A stretch of 64,000 bases of DNA from CAYSPG01 sp964432885 (GCA_964432885.1 CAYSPG010000007.1:1-64000); one strand, 5' to 3'; shown: positions 43,517 through 53,174, counted from the stretch's first letter. Program-made: numbers and translations. The notes: generated by a model from the letters alone, not told the origin.

Positions 43517-44314
43517 TTAGCTAAATGCAAGTTCTCTTATAAGTATAGCCACACCCATTAGCAACACAAACCACCCAAAAGCACGCTTAAGCCCATCTGA
43601 CGAAATGCGGGCTGAAATTTTACTTCCCACCAAGATACCTAAAATAGAAAATGCTGAAAAACGGAGCAAAAAATTATAATCAATTAAACTACCAGTAGAA
43701 ATTTCGCCAGCAAAACCAATAAATGAATTGGCTGCAATAATCATTAAAGAAGTTCCTACCGACATTTTTATAGGTATGCGAGCAAAAAAAACCAGAGCCG
43801 GAATAATTAAAAAACCTCCGCCTATGCCTACTATGCCGGTAAGTATTCCGGTAAAAAACCCAATAAGCATTACCCAACTGTAATGTGGAACATCTTTTTT
43901 TTCTTCTTCTTTTTCGAGGTTATCTTTTTTAATCATTTTATAAGCCACTATCACCATTAATACCGCAAACAGCAGCATTATAAAAAGATTTTTATTTACC
44001 GTTAAGCTGTCCGATGAAAAAATAACATCGGGTATTAGCGGCATTACATATTTTCTGGTTAAAAAAACAGAAACCAGTGATGGCACAGCAAATATTACCG
44101 CTGTTTTTAAATGCACCAATCCTTTGCGCGTATAATTTATCCAGCCAAACAAGCTGGTAAGCCCCACCACAAAAAGTGAATAGCCCGTAGCAGTAACCGG
44201 GCTAATGTGCATCAGGTAAACCATTATAGGCACAGTAAGAATTGAGCCGCCACTGCCAAGTGTTCCTAGCGAAACACCAATTAATGTGGCGCAGATATAA
44301 CCTAAAATTTCCAA
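43517..44314 (-). CDS. TauE/SafE-family permease (sulfite exporter-like)
   Basis: A 265-aa inner-membrane protein with about eight hydrophobic segments and the two repeated Gly-rich motifs of the family ('GSGGSILTVPIMVYLMH' near the N-terminus and 'GIVGIGGGFLIIPALVFFA' in the second half). Family members move sulfite, sulfoacetate or other anions; the substrate here cannot be told. It stands alone, divergent from the Wzc-like gene across 220 bp of AT-rich DNA with no further feature. Confidence 0.88.
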   Translation of the reverse strand: MEILGYICATLIGVSLGTLGSGGSILTVPIMVYLMHISPVTATGYSLFVVGLTSLFGWINYTRKGLVHLKTAVIFAVPSLVSVFLTRKYVMPLIPDVIFSSDSLTVNKNLFIMLLFAVLMVIVAYKMIKKDNLEKEEEKKDVPHYSWVMLIGFFTGILTGIVGIGGGFLIIPALVFFARIPIKMSVGTSLMIIAANSFIGFAGEISTGSLIDYNFLLRFSAFSILGILVGSKISARISSDGLKRAFGWFVLLMGVAILIRELAFS

Positions 44315-44534
44315 GGGTTTGATTTACTTCAAATTCAATGTACGATTGTTCGATATTCAATCTTCTTATTTTTCAATGCCCAAGATTAAATAAAAAACTG
44401 CCTGCATACGCAATTAAAAATACAGGGTTACGGTTTTATAAACATTTTGAAATTATATGTAATAAAATACCGAAAAACGTAACCAAGCGTTGGCAATTTC
44501 AGTTTAGGTACTTTATAATCAACTCATATTTAAA

Positions 44535-46814
44535 ATGACTTCGAAAAAACTAACGTTACAAAGTGTGATTGCTAAAATTAAACATCACAAAGCATTTTTA
44601 TTTTTCTGCTTATGCCTTGGAGCAATAGGTGCCATGTTGTATCAGTATTATAACCCGGCTATATATCAGGCTCAGGCTACTATAAAAACTGTAGATGCTA
44701 CATCAAACAATAACAGCAACAAAGCTGACAGCGATGCTGAAAAAATCCGTTCGCGAAAGCTGCTTGAAAAAGCTGTAACCAACTTGGATATGAATGTGGA
44801 GTACACTGCCACACGTTTACTCCATAAAACAGAACTAAATGGCAATTCTCCCATCAGGGTTCAATACAGCATACAGGAAAAGGGGTTTTACAGCCAGCCT
44901 TTTCAAATTAATGTAACCAACGACAATCAGTTTACACTTTTATACAATGCTGGCAATATTCCAATGGAACGCAGCGGAGGGTTTGATAAAGAGATAGACC
45001 TTGGATTTATTACCCTTATTGTTTCAAAAACATCTGCATTTGATGCTGCTGCATTTAACGGTTTAGATAAATATGGATTTACTATTTATTCAAACGCTGC
45101 GCTTGCCGAAAAATATTCGAACAAAAATTTTAACGCACAGCCAGTTCATGACAATTCGAATGTTATAAAAATTACATACAAAGACGAAAACCCAACAAGA
45201 GCATATCAATTGGTAAATGCAGTTGCTCACACCTACGGAACTTCCGAATCGTTTAATAATGACGAATTAGTTAAGGCAAACATTCAACAAATAAACTCAC
45301 AACTTGCGCATGTAAGTGATGAGTTGGATGGCGCTCAAAAAGCCATTACCGATTACAAAATGAACAACAACATATTTGATTTGCCACAACAAGCCGGTGC
45401 AACATTAAATACTTTAGGTCAGTTGCAGGTACAAAAAGTGGATGTGGATATGCAATTGGCTGCGTTGGATAACATGAGTGAATATTTGCGCGAAAACCGC
45501 CATGTAAATTCTATTTCGCCTGAGTATGGAACCATTAACGATTTAATTTATACCGAAACTTATTTAAAACTAAACGACAAAGCAGCCGAGCGCCAACAAC
45601 TAAAAGAACAGGGAGCCGATTTGACAAAAGTGGATAAAGAAATTGATGCATTAAAAGATATGCTTGCTGAAAGTATGCGCAACACACGTAAAAAATTAGC
45701 TGTAAAGCAAGAAACAATTGCAGGCGCAATAGCAGTTAACAAAGCCCGTATGCAATCAATGCCCGAAACCGAAAGCGAATTGCAGCAGCTAAACCGAAAT
45801 GTATATCTGTACACAAAACTTTACGACTTCTTGATTCAAAAACGTGCCGAAGCCATGGTAGCAGCTCCTGTTGTATCAGCAGCATCATACATTATCGAAG
45901 ATGCCGTAATACCAACAACACCCATATCTCCAAGTCCTGTTTCAATTTGGGTGTGCGCATTGGCATCGGCCTTTGCACTGGGCATATCGTATTTATTTGT
46001 TCGTTCAAAAACAAAATCAAAAATCAGCAACCGCGAAGAGTTACAACGCGTTACCAGCATCCCATTTATTGCCAACATCGAAAACACGGGTCGCATGGGC
46101 TATATGCAAGAGCCGTACATGAATCTTTGCACCAAAATTTTACTGATGTCGCAAAAGCAGGAAATTAAAATGGTAACCGTAACCTCAACCCAACAGGGCG
46201 AAGGAAAATCAACAGTTGCCCAAAATCTTGCCCGCTCATTTGCATCGCTTGATAAAAAGGTGCTGTTAGTTGACATGAATCCTGTAAACCCAACTTTAGA
46301 AACAGCGTTTGATGTTAAGGTTGAAAATACCATGTCGGACATTTACCAAAACAAAACCCATTTACACGAAGCCATAAACATTACCGCAATACCCAATGTT
46401 GACCTGCTAACAGCCGGCCAGTTACAAAAAGGTATTAACACTTTGCTGGTTTCAACCAAAACTGGCAACATTATTGATGAGATAAAGAAGCTCTATGACA
46501 TAGTGTTGTTCGACACTCCAGAGGTTAGCAATTATATGGATGCCATACCGCTGATGAAATCCAGTGACCTGAATTTGTACGTTGTAAAAGCAAATACCAC
46601 TTCACAGGAGCTAATCAGCCAGGCCGAAATGATTAAGAACGATTACCAGATTGATAACATGTTTTTTGTTCTTAATGCAATGACAGAAAATAAAAACTAC
46701 GCTGGCGCGGAAACAACAGGAAGATTTAGAGTATTAAAAGGGCAACAGCAAGCCGAGGCAGAAATACGTTTGGTGCCAAGGATGTTAAAAAAAGCAGCTC
46801 TGTGGTTTTACTAA
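44535..46814 (+). CDS. Wzc-like polysaccharide chain-length / BY-kinase-type protein
   Basis: A 759-aa inner-membrane protein. TM1 is at about 19-38, a periplasmic Wzz-type region with coiled coils at about 240-415, TM2 at about 470-490, then a cytoplasmic P-loop domain. Walker A is 'TSTQQGEGKST' (near 553) and Walker B 'IVLFDTPEV'. Walker A' is altered ('LLVDMNPVNP' where D-x-D-x-R is usual), and there is no C-terminal Tyr cluster (ends 'KKAALWFY'). It probably controls export or length of a surface polysaccharide, with doubtful kinase activity. A small partner gene follows after 10 bp. Confidence 0.85.
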   Translation: MTSKKLTLQSVIAKIKHHKAFLFFCLCLGAIGAMLYQYYNPAIYQAQATIKTVDATSNNNSNKADSDAEKIRSRKLLEKAVTNLDMNVEYTATRLLHKTELNGNSPIRVQYSIQEKGFYSQPFQINVTNDNQFTLLYNAGNIPMERSGGFDKEIDLGFITLIVSKTSAFDAAAFNGLDKYGFTIYSNAALAEKYSNKNFNAQPVHDNSNVIKITYKDENPTRAYQLVNAVAHTYGTSESFNNDELVKANIQQINSQLAHVSDELDGAQKAITDYKMNNNIFDLPQQAGATLNTLGQLQVQKVDVDMQLAALDNMSEYLRENRHVNSISPEYGTINDLIYTETYLKLNDKAAERQQLKEQGADLTKVDKEIDALKDMLAESMRNTRKKLAVKQETIAGAIAVNKARMQSMPETESELQQLNRNVYLYTKLYDFLIQKRAEAMVAAPVVSAASYIIEDAVIPTTPISPSPVSIWVCALASAFALGISYLFVRSKTKSKISNREELQRVTSIPFIANIENTGRMGYMQEPYMNLCTKILLMSQKQEIKMVTVTSTQQGEGKSTVAQNLARSFASLDKKVLLVDMNPVNPTLETAFDVKVENTMSDIYQNKTHLHEAINITAIPNVDLLTAGQLQKGINTLLVSTKTGNIIDEIKKLYDIVLFDTPEVSNYMDAIPLMKSSDLNLYVVKANTTSQELISQAEMIKNDYQIDNMFFVLNAMTENKNYAGAETTGRFRVLKGQQQAEAEIRLVPRMLKKAALWFY

Positions 46815-46824
46815 AGTTGGCACA

Positions 46825-47565
46825 ATGCAAGACCGTAACGTTTTTTTAAAATATTTTTTTGAGAAAATTTCAACACTCAATTATGCTGTGTTGCGATTTG
46901 CGGCAACCACCCTACATGAGTATAACGATGAAAACATAATGCTGCTGATTTCAAAATCGCAGTACAAAAAAGTGCTAGAAGCAGTTGGAGCATCTCCACA
47001 AATAAAAAGTTTATCCCTTATTGAGAAACCATATTACGGTTGTGTAATTATAACCTTTAACGATGGTTTTGTTTTTGAATTAAATGTTATAACCAACCTG
47101 GTGCGCAAAGGAATTTTTATAATGGACGAAAAAGAAGTATTGCGCTATGCAGTAAAAAACGAACTTGGAATAAAGGTTGCCTCCCCTACTTACCATTTTG
47201 AATATACCTTGCTTTCGCATTTACTAAACGGGCTTAGTGTTCCTGATGCGTATAAAGAGCATTTTGCAAAATACGACCGCGAAACCCGCTCACGAATATT
47301 TGGTCACATACGTGGCAGGTATTATTTAGAAATGAATGTGCTTGATGATTTATATGATTACAGCCATAAAACACATAGCAAAATTCTGGACAAAATTTTA
47401 TCACGAAAGGAGAATAAACTCCGAAGGCGCTTTTTAAGAGGACTAAATTATTTGCCTTACATTTTTTTAAACCTGGTTTCCAAGCATCGCATTAAAGTAA
47501 CTTTTAATCCTAAACTTTACCCTGCCGGAACGTTTACAGATGCTGGCAGGGCAAGAGCCTATTAA
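46825..47565 (+). CDS. Hypothetical protein, possibly a degenerate nucleotidyltransferase-fold
   Basis: A 246-aa protein, not firmly recognised. 'NYAVLRFAATTLHEYNDENIMLLIS' resembles the start of nucleotidyltransferase-fold proteins seen beside exopolysaccharide genes ('YvvLR ... DIDLLI'), but the catalytic Asp pair is replaced. The C-terminal part is basic ('SRKENKLRRRFLRGLNYLPYIFLNLVSKHRIKV') and may lie at the membrane. It follows the Wzc-like gene by 10 bp, so a role with polysaccharide assembly is inferred from position. Confidence 0.65.
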   Translation: MQDRNVFLKYFFEKISTLNYAVLRFAATTLHEYNDENIMLLISKSQYKKVLEAVGASPQIKSLSLIEKPYYGCVIITFNDGFVFELNVITNLVRKGIFIMDEKEVLRYAVKNELGIKVASPTYHFEYTLLSHLLNGLSVPDAYKEHFAKYDRETRSRIFGHIRGRYYLEMNVLDDLYDYSHKTHSKILDKILSRKENKLRRRFLRGLNYLPYIFLNLVSKHRIKVTFNPKLYPAGTFTDAGRARAY

Positions 47566-47599
47566 TATCCGTTTCTTTCTTTTTCATGCCGTTTTATTT

Positions 47600-47632
47600 T
47601 TGTTTTACAAGAAACAATAAAAACTATTTTTG
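47600..47632 (+). promoter_or_regulatory. Bacteroidota-type promoter for the M20 peptidase gene
   Basis: TATTTTTG (47625-47632) matches TAnnTTTG exactly, with TTG at 47600-47602 (22-bp spacer, slightly long). It would start transcription near 47639, which supports the ATG at 47651 as the true start rather than the TTG at 47630. Confidence 0.5.
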
Positions 47633-47650
47633 ACCCTTATCAAATCTGCA

Positions 47651-48838
47651 ATGGATAAGGAAAAAATAAAATACCTTGCAAGCAACTACCACAGCAACGT
47701 GGTTACAATGCGCAGGCATTTGCACAAAAATCCTGAACTATCTTTTAAAGAGTTTAATACATCCCAATTTATTTGGGAAAAATTAGAAGAGACTGGCATT
47801 GACAAAAAACAAAAAATGGCCACCACAGGAATTGTGGCTTTAATTGAAGGAAAAAACCCCACTAAAAAAACTATTGCCTTACGCGGTGATATTGATGCAC
47901 TTCCAATTGTTGAAACCAATAATGTAGAATACAAGTCGGTTAATGAAGGGGTAATGCATGCCTGTGGGCATGATGTGCATACGTCATCATTGATTGGTGT
48001 AGGAAAAATACTGAACGAATTAAAAAATGAATTTGAAGGAACTGTAAAACTTATTTTTCAGCCGGGAGAAGAAAAATTACCCGGTGGGGCATCACTGATG
48101 ATAAAAGAAGGTGTGCTTGAAAATCCAAAGCCTGCAGGCATATTAGGACAACACGTAATGCCATTAATTGAAACCGGCAAAGTTGGTTTTAGAAGCGGAG
48201 TGTATATGGCAAGTACGGATGAAATTTATGTTACCATAAAAGGCAAAGGCGGACACGGTGCCATGCCTCATTTAAACATTGATCCGGTTTTAATTGCATC
48301 ACACATGATTGTGTCACTGCAACAAATTGTAAGTCGCAATGCAAACCCAACCATGCCAAGTGTACTTTCATTTGGGAAAATAATTGCTAATGGCGCCACC
48401 AATGTTATTCCAGATACGGTTTATCTTGAAGGAACTTTTCGCACACTTGACGAGCAATGGCGCAACGATGCGCACACTAAAATTATGGCAATGGCCACAG
48501 CAATTGCTGAAGGCATGGGTGGCACCGTTGATTTTAAAATTGAACGTGGTTATCCGGCTTTAATAAACGAACCACAACTTACATCTTCGGCCCGTCAAGG
48601 GGCAGTTGAGTTTTTGGGAAAGGAAAATGTACTTGACCTGGATATATGGATGGCGGCTGAAGATTTTGCGTTTTACTCGCAGCAAACAAGTGCCTGTTTT
48701 TACAGACTTGGAACACGCAATGAAACAAGAGGAATAACTTCTTCGGTACATACTTCAACCTTTGATATTGACGAGAGAGCATTGGAAACAGGTGTGGGGT
48801 TGATGACCTACCTTGCTTTACGCGAATTAGAAAAATAA
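47651..48838 (+). CDS. M20-family metallo-amidohydrolase
   Basis: A 395-aa peptidase/amidohydrolase of the M20D (IAA-amino acid hydrolase, hippuricase-like) group that cleaves N-acyl amino acids. Motifs: 'MRRHLHKNPELSFKEFNT', 'LRGDIDALPI', 'MHACGHDVHTSSLIG', 'IFQPGEEKLPGGA', 'GKGGHGAMPH', and 'AAEDFAFYSQ' near the end. All metal ligands appear intact. Exact substrate unknown. It is followed by the exonuclease III gene after 20 bp. Confidence 0.93.
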   Translation: MDKEKIKYLASNYHSNVVTMRRHLHKNPELSFKEFNTSQFIWEKLEETGIDKKQKMATTGIVALIEGKNPTKKTIALRGDIDALPIVETNNVEYKSVNEGVMHACGHDVHTSSLIGVGKILNELKNEFEGTVKLIFQPGEEKLPGGASLMIKEGVLENPKPAGILGQHVMPLIETGKVGFRSGVYMASTDEIYVTIKGKGGHGAMPHLNIDPVLIASHMIVSLQQIVSRNANPTMPSVLSFGKIIANGATNVIPDTVYLEGTFRTLDEQWRNDAHTKIMAMATAIAEGMGGTVDFKIERGYPALINEPQLTSSARQGAVEFLGKENVLDLDIWMAAEDFAFYSQQTSACFYRLGTRNETRGITSSVHTSTFDIDERALETGVGLMTYLALRELEK

Positions 48839-48858
48839 GTAACCTAAATTAAAACTGT

Positions 48859-49638
48859 ATGTCCTCAAAAAATTTTAAAATCCTTTGCTGGAACATTAAC
48901 GGCATACGCGCATCGTGGAAAAAAGGATTGGGCGACTGGGTTGCAAAAGAACAACCTGATGTGTTATGCCTGCAGGAAACCAAAGCGCAACCTGACCAGC
49001 TTGAAGACGAAATAAAAAACATCCCCGGCTATACAAGTTACTTTAATCCGGCCGAAAAAAAAGGATACAGCGGTGTAGCAATATACACAAAGCACGAACC
49101 ATCAAATGTGGTAAACGGCTTTGGCATTCCGGCATTTGACTCAGAAGGTAGGGTGATAGAAATGGATTTAGGTAAATTTATTTTATACTGTGTGTATTTT
49201 CCAAACGGTGGGCGTGGGCCTGAGCGTGTTAAATATAAGCTGGATTTTTATGCTGAACTGTTTAAGCGAACTGAGTTTATGCGTAAGCGAAAAAAAAACA
49301 TAATTATTTGTGGCGATTACAACACTGCTCACAAAGAAATTGATTTGGCCCGGCCTAAAGAAAACACAGAAACATCAGGCTTTATGCCCATTGAACGTGA
49401 ATGGATAGACAGAATTATTGCCATGAACTACGTTGATATTTTTAGAGAATTTAATAAAGAACCAAAACAATACACCTACTGGGACCAGATAACGCGCGCA
49501 CGCGAGCGCAATGTTGGTTGGAGAATTGACTACTATATGGTAACAAAAGAAATGCAACCGCTTATTGTTAATGCAACCATACATGCCGATGTAATGGGAA
49601 GCGACCACTGCCCCATTGGACTTGAGTTAAAATTTTAA
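48859..49638 (+). CDS. xth: Exodeoxyribonuclease III (AP endonuclease)
   Basis: A 259-aa base-excision repair enzyme that cuts at abasic sites and degrades 3' ends. EEP-fold motifs are all present: 'KILCWNINGIRASWKKGL', 'VLCLQETKAQ', 'KKGYSGVAIYTK', 'YCVYFPNGG', 'IICGDYNTAHKEIDLA' and the final 'MGSDHCPIGLEL'. Length is normal. Probably co-transcribed with the M20 gene upstream (20-bp gap). Confidence 0.96.
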   Translation: MSSKNFKILCWNINGIRASWKKGLGDWVAKEQPDVLCLQETKAQPDQLEDEIKNIPGYTSYFNPAEKKGYSGVAIYTKHEPSNVVNGFGIPAFDSEGRVIEMDLGKFILYCVYFPNGGRGPERVKYKLDFYAELFKRTEFMRKRKKNIIICGDYNTAHKEIDLARPKENTETSGFMPIEREWIDRIIAMNYVDIFREFNKEPKQYTYWDQITRARERNVGWRIDYYMVTKEMQPLIVNATIHADVMGSDHCPIGLELKF

Positions 49639-49671
49639 TTTGTTACAACTCATTATATCCTTTCAACTAAA

Positions 49672-50256
49672 ATGGATAAATTCAGAAATTATTTTTTCGA
49701 AAAAAAAGTTTCGTTAACCGATTCTGAATTTAATTATTGGGCTTCTCTTTTTATTAAAAAAAACTTTAAGCCACACCAATTTTTATTGCGCGAAGGCGAA
49801 GTATGTAAATACACAGCATTTGTTATTAGAGGTTGCTTAAGGCTTTATACGGTTGATGCAAAGGGGAAAGAACATATCATGCAATTTGCTCCAGAAAACT
49901 GGTGGATAAGTGATATAGACAGCTTTACTCGCCAAACCCCATCGCTTTATTTTATTGATGCCATCGAAAATTCTGAAGTTTTACTCATTGACCAATTAAA
50001 CAACAAGTCGGCATTGGAAAAAATTCCTGCTCTTGCTTTGTTTTTTCAAACCCTGATGCAAAACAGACAAAGTGTAACACAAAAACGAATTGTGTTTAGC
50101 ATGAGTGCATCCGCAGAAGAACGTTACCTTGATTTTTTAAAAACCTATCCAACTTTTGCACAACGATTTCCGCAGCACATGATTGCAAGCTATTTAGGCA
50201 TTACTCCAGAATCATTAAGCAGGGTGCGAAAACAATTGGTAAAAAAACATGCCTGA
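49672..50256 (+). CDS. Crp/Fnr-family transcription regulator
   Basis: A 194-aa regulator with a cyclic-nucleotide-binding-like beta-roll (about 15-120, 'FLLREGEVCKYTAFVIRGCLRLYTVD') and a short C-terminal HTH (about 145-190, 'MIASYLGITPESLSRVRKQL'). No Cys cluster for Fe-S, so not a classical Fnr. It is of the Bacteroidota type that has lost the Arg-Ala-Ser cAMP motif, so the ligand is unknown. Starts 33 bp after the exonuclease gene. Confidence 0.9.
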   Translation: MDKFRNYFFEKKVSLTDSEFNYWASLFIKKNFKPHQFLLREGEVCKYTAFVIRGCLRLYTVDAKGKEHIMQFAPENWWISDIDSFTRQTPSLYFIDAIENSEVLLIDQLNNKSALEKIPALALFFQTLMQNRQSVTQKRIVFSMSASAEERYLDFLKTYPTFAQRFPQHMIASYLGITPESLSRVRKQLVKKHA

Positions 50257-50305
50257 TAAAAACTGTTAAGTTTTTTGTATTCTGTTTCTGTCTCGCCAGT
50301 ATCCT

Positions 50306-50313
50306 TACATTTG
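50306..50313 (+). promoter_or_regulatory. Promoter -7 element (TACATTTG)
   Basis: Exact TAnnTTTG match, 24 bp upstream of the YkgJ-like gene start. No well-spaced TTG upstream was found, so only the -7 box is supported. Confidence 0.4.
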
Positions 50314-50337
50314 CGCCTCTTATTTTTTATTTAATCA

Positions 50338-50847
50338 ATGAGCTTAAAAACTTTCAGGCAAAAGGCAGCGCGCAATAAAAAAAAATATACCTCTTTTTTA
50401 AAAGGCCTTCGCAAACGCAGAATTAAAAATCTTGACACCACTGCAAAACTTTTAGACAAAAAAGCATTTGCTAAAATTGATTGTTTAACGTGTGGCAATT
50501 GTTGCAAAACGATGACTCCAACCTGGACGGCTGCCGACATAAACCGCACTGCCCGACATTTAAAAATAACTACTCAGGAATTTAAAAAGAAGTGGCTCTA
50601 TAAAGATGAAGTTGGCGACTGGCTTAACACATCGCTGCCCTGCCAGTTTTTAAACAAAGACAACACATGCAGTATTTATGAAATTAGACCGCGCGATTGC
50701 CGTGGATTCCCTCACATAAGACAATCTGATTTTGCGCATGCATGGGATGTAAATGCCGAAAACATGACAAGCTGCCCCATTACGCTTGATGTAGTTGAAA
50801 AAATGTATTTGCTTATTGAAAAAAAAGATAAGAGTGTGCTTGACTAA
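50338..50847 (+). CDS. YkgJ-family cysteine-cluster protein
   Basis: A 169-aa protein with the zinc or iron-chelating cluster of the family: 'CLTCGNCCKTMTPTW' (near 50-64) and 'CQFLNKDNTCSIYEIRPRDCRGFPH' (about 100-125). A strongly basic N-terminus ('FRQKAARNKKKYTSFLKGLRKRRI') is extra. Function in the family is unclear; a metal-binding or Fe-S role is assumed. Convergent with purS, 19 bp apart. Confidence 0.9.
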   Translation: MSLKTFRQKAARNKKKYTSFLKGLRKRRIKNLDTTAKLLDKKAFAKIDCLTCGNCCKTMTPTWTAADINRTARHLKITTQEFKKKWLYKDEVGDWLNTSLPCQFLNKDNTCSIYEIRPRDCRGFPHIRQSDFAHAWDVNAENMTSCPITLDVVEKMYLLIEKKDKSVLD

Positions 50848-50866
50848 TTAGCCTTTACACACGTTG

Positions 50867-51118
50867 TTAATTTGCCGTTAAGCTAAACTCATAAAACTCC
50901 ATAATGGGATTAGCTAAAAGTTTTTTACATGCCTGATCAACTTTTTGAGTTGCTTCTTCTTTTGTGGCTGATTCTATTTCAAGGGTAATGTGTTTGCCAA
51001 TGCGTACATTTTCTATTTCCGGAAGTTCTAATTTTTTCATGCTTGCAGTAACAGTTTTTCCCTGAGGGTCAAGCAATGCCTTTAGTGGCATAACATTAAT
51101 TTCGGCTGTAAATTTCAT
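50867..51118 (-). CDS. purS: Phosphoribosylformylglycinamidine synthase subunit PurS
   Basis: An 83-aa protein of the PurS family: 'FTAEINVMPLKALLDPQGKT', 'NVRIGKHITLEIE' and 'ACKKLLANPIMEFYEF'. In the PurS/PurQ/PurL three-part enzyme it bridges the glutaminase and synthase for step 4 of purine synthesis. purQ and purL are not in this window. It starts 35 bp after the end of pssA and is probably in the same transcript. Confidence 0.9.
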   Translation of the reverse strand: MKFTAEINVMPLKALLDPQGKTVTASMKKLELPEIENVRIGKHITLEIESATKEEATQKVDQACKKLLANPIMEFYEFSLTAN

Positions 51119-51153
51119 TTTGGCAGGATGATAAATATATGTTTGGATTATGT

Positions 51154-51933
51154 TTACCGGATTCGTTTTTCTGTTTGGCGCTTACGTGTAAGAATGGACA
51201 AAAGTATGTACAAAAATATGATTGCCGGAATAGCGGCTAAATAAAAACCAAAAAACAACACAAGCGCAATGGCAATAAAAGCAAAGCGCACCTTATTGCC
51301 ATGCCAACCGTAACTTTTAAACTTAAACGAAAACATTGGAATTTCGGCAACAAGTAAAAAGGATGAAATTACGCAGCACATGGTATAAAGAACTTTGTTT
51401 GAAAAAATGTGCGTTACCATTTGAGTAAAATAAACAGCAAGGGTGTTTCCGGCCGGTATTAAATGCGTTTGTCCATTTGCCTGTGCTACCTGCGCAAGCA
51501 AAACAAATGAAGTAATAAGTATGGTGTTGGCAGGTGTTGGCAGGCCAATAAATTCTTCCTTTTGCCGGGTATCATTGTTAAACTTTGCCAAACGCAATGC
51601 CGAAAAAACAGGAATAAGCAAAGCAATGTATCCAATTTTATCGCTGTTAAAGGCATGTGCATCCTTAAACTGATAAAGCATTAATAGGCCTGGTACCACA
51701 CCAAAAGTTACCATGTCGGCAAGCGAGTCTAAATCTTTTCCAATAGCTGTTACCACATTAAGTTTACGGGCTGCAAAGCCATCAAAAAAATCAAATATCA
51801 AAGCCAGCAAAACAAAAATTGTTGCCACCACTGTGCTTCCAAAGCCAATGTTTACAATAGCTAAAACACCACATACTAAATTGCAGCAAGTAAGTAAGTT
51901 GGGTACGTGTTTCTTTACTTCCACCAAAAACAT
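51154..51933 (-). CDS. pssA: CDP-diacylglycerol-serine O-phosphatidyltransferase
   Basis: A 259-aa inner-membrane enzyme that makes phosphatidylserine, the precursor of phosphatidylethanolamine. The CDP-alcohol phosphotransferase signature D-G-x2-A-R-x8-G-x3-D-x3-D is exact in 'FDGFAARKLNVVTAIGKDLD' followed by 'SLAD'. About six membrane segments. The basic C-terminus ('TRKRQTEKRIR') is cytoplasmic. Divergent from the PorV-family gene. Confidence 0.95.
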   Translation of the reverse strand: MFLVEVKKHVPNLLTCCNLVCGVLAIVNIGFGSTVVATIFVLLALIFDFFDGFAARKLNVVTAIGKDLDSLADMVTFGVVPGLLMLYQFKDAHAFNSDKIGYIALLIPVFSALRLAKFNNDTRQKEEFIGLPTPANTILITSFVLLAQVAQANGQTHLIPAGNTLAVYFTQMVTHIFSNKVLYTMCCVISSFLLVAEIPMFSFKFKSYGWHGNKVRFAFIAIALVLFFGFYLAAIPAIIFLYILLSILTRKRQTEKRIR

Positions 51934-51994
51934 TTATTGAGGTAACAATGTTAGAAAATTATTTTAAACCAATGCTATTTTGGATTGCATTTTA

Positions 51995-52002
51995 TAAATT
52001 TG
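51995..52002 (+). promoter_or_regulatory. Possible -7 element of the PorV-family gene (TAAATTTG)
   Basis: Exact TAnnTTTG match 77 bp upstream of the ATG at 52080. No upstream TTG at the usual distance, so support is weak. Confidence 0.3.
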
Positions 52003-52079
52003 AAAAAATAAAAATTGGCTCTGCAATACTTCAAAGCGGATTTTACCGTTAAAGCCGTCTAACTTGTTAAACAAATCGT

Positions 52080-53174
52080 ATGTTACCCAATCACATTCCG
52101 AATAAAATAAAATCAGCTGTTGTACTACTTCTACTATCTGCAACACAGTTATATGCACAGGCGCCTAAATACAGCAATGAGTTTTTAATGCTTGGCGTTG
52201 GCGCACGCGCAATGGGCATGGCTGGCGCTCAGGTATCGCATGTAAGCGATGTTACTGCTGGTTACTGGAATCCAGCCGGGCTAAATTATGCCAAAGGCGA
52301 TTTGCAATTTGCACTTATGCACAGCGAATATTTTGCCGGCATTGCCAAATATGATTATGGTGCTTTTGCAGCACCTATTGACAGCATGAGGCACGTTGGC
52401 TTATCCATCATTCGGTTCGCAATTGATGACATACCCAATACCATAGAACTTGTTGACGAAGACGGAAATTTGGATTACGACCGTATTACCACTTTTTCGG
52501 CTGCTGATTATGCGTTTTTGTTTTCGTATGCTCAACGCACAAAAATTATTGGTCTTACCTACGGTGCAAACTTAAAAGTGATTCACCGCAAGGTGGGCGA
52601 CTTTGCTAAAGCATGGGGCTTTGGACTTGATGCCGGATTACAGTTTGAAAAAAACAGAATAAAGCTTGGAGCATTTGCCAAAGATGTAACCTCCACATTT
52701 AATGCCTGGAGCTATTCGCTTGACGATAAAACAAAAGAAGTTTTTACTCAAACAGGAAACGAAATTCCGGAAAACGGGCTTGAGATTACTTTGCCTCGCC
52801 TGATTTTTGGAGCATCGTATAAAGCCACTCTTTTAAAAAAATTTACGGTGCTGCCCGCTCTTGATTTTGATTTGACCTTTGACGGCAAACGCAACACATT
52901 GCTTAAGTCCAAAACCATGAGCCTTGACCCAAAACTTGGGTTGGAAATTGGATATAACAATTTTGTGTTTTTGCGTGGCGGAATAAATAACATACAAGAA
53001 GTTACCGATATTGACGGAAGCACCAACCGTACCGTGCAACCAAACTTTGGTGTAGGTGTTAAAATTAAAGGCCTAAGCATTGATTATGCATTAACCAACA
53101 TCGGCAACGACCAAAACTTATACTCCAATGTTTTTTCGTTGCGATTAATTATCAATAAACAAAAAAAGGCATGA
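52080..53174 (+). CDS. PorV/PorQ-family T9SS outer-membrane protein
   Basis: A 364-aa outer-membrane beta-barrel of the FadL-like PorV/PorQ family. Signal peptide (about 1-27, 'LYAQA'), then the family hallmark 'FLMLGVGARAMGMAGAQVS' and 'AGYWNPAGL'. PorV shuttles T9SS cargo from the translocon to the C25 sortase PorU. Here the stop overlaps the start of a C25 peptidase gene as ATGA (53171-53174), so the two proteins very probably work together. This could be the PorV2-type partner rather than the main PorV. Confidence 0.85.
   Translation: MLPNHIPNKIKSAVVLLLLSATQLYAQAPKYSNEFLMLGVGARAMGMAGAQVSHVSDVTAGYWNPAGLNYAKGDLQFALMHSEYFAGIAKYDYGAFAAPIDSMRHVGLSIIRFAIDDIPNTIELVDEDGNLDYDRITTFSAADYAFLFSYAQRTKIIGLTYGANLKVIHRKVGDFAKAWGFGLDAGLQFEKNRIKLGAFAKDVTSTFNAWSYSLDDKTKEVFTQTGNEIPENGLEITLPRLIFGASYKATLLKKFTVLPALDFDLTFDGKRNTLLKSKTMSLDPKLGLEIGYNNFVFLRGGINNIQEVTDIDGSTNRTVQPNFGVGVKIKGLSIDYALTNIGNDQNLYSNVFSLRLIINKQKKA

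Noticed and set aside
44490..44519. TTGGCA-N18-TATAAT, E. coli-like promoter before the Wzc-like gene
   Set aside because: Bacteroidota sigma factor uses TTG/TAnnTTTG. AT-rich DNA easily gives this match by chance.
47630..47650. TTG start for the M20 gene
   Set aside because: The TTG lies inside a TAnnTTTG promoter match. ATG at 47651 fits the family better.
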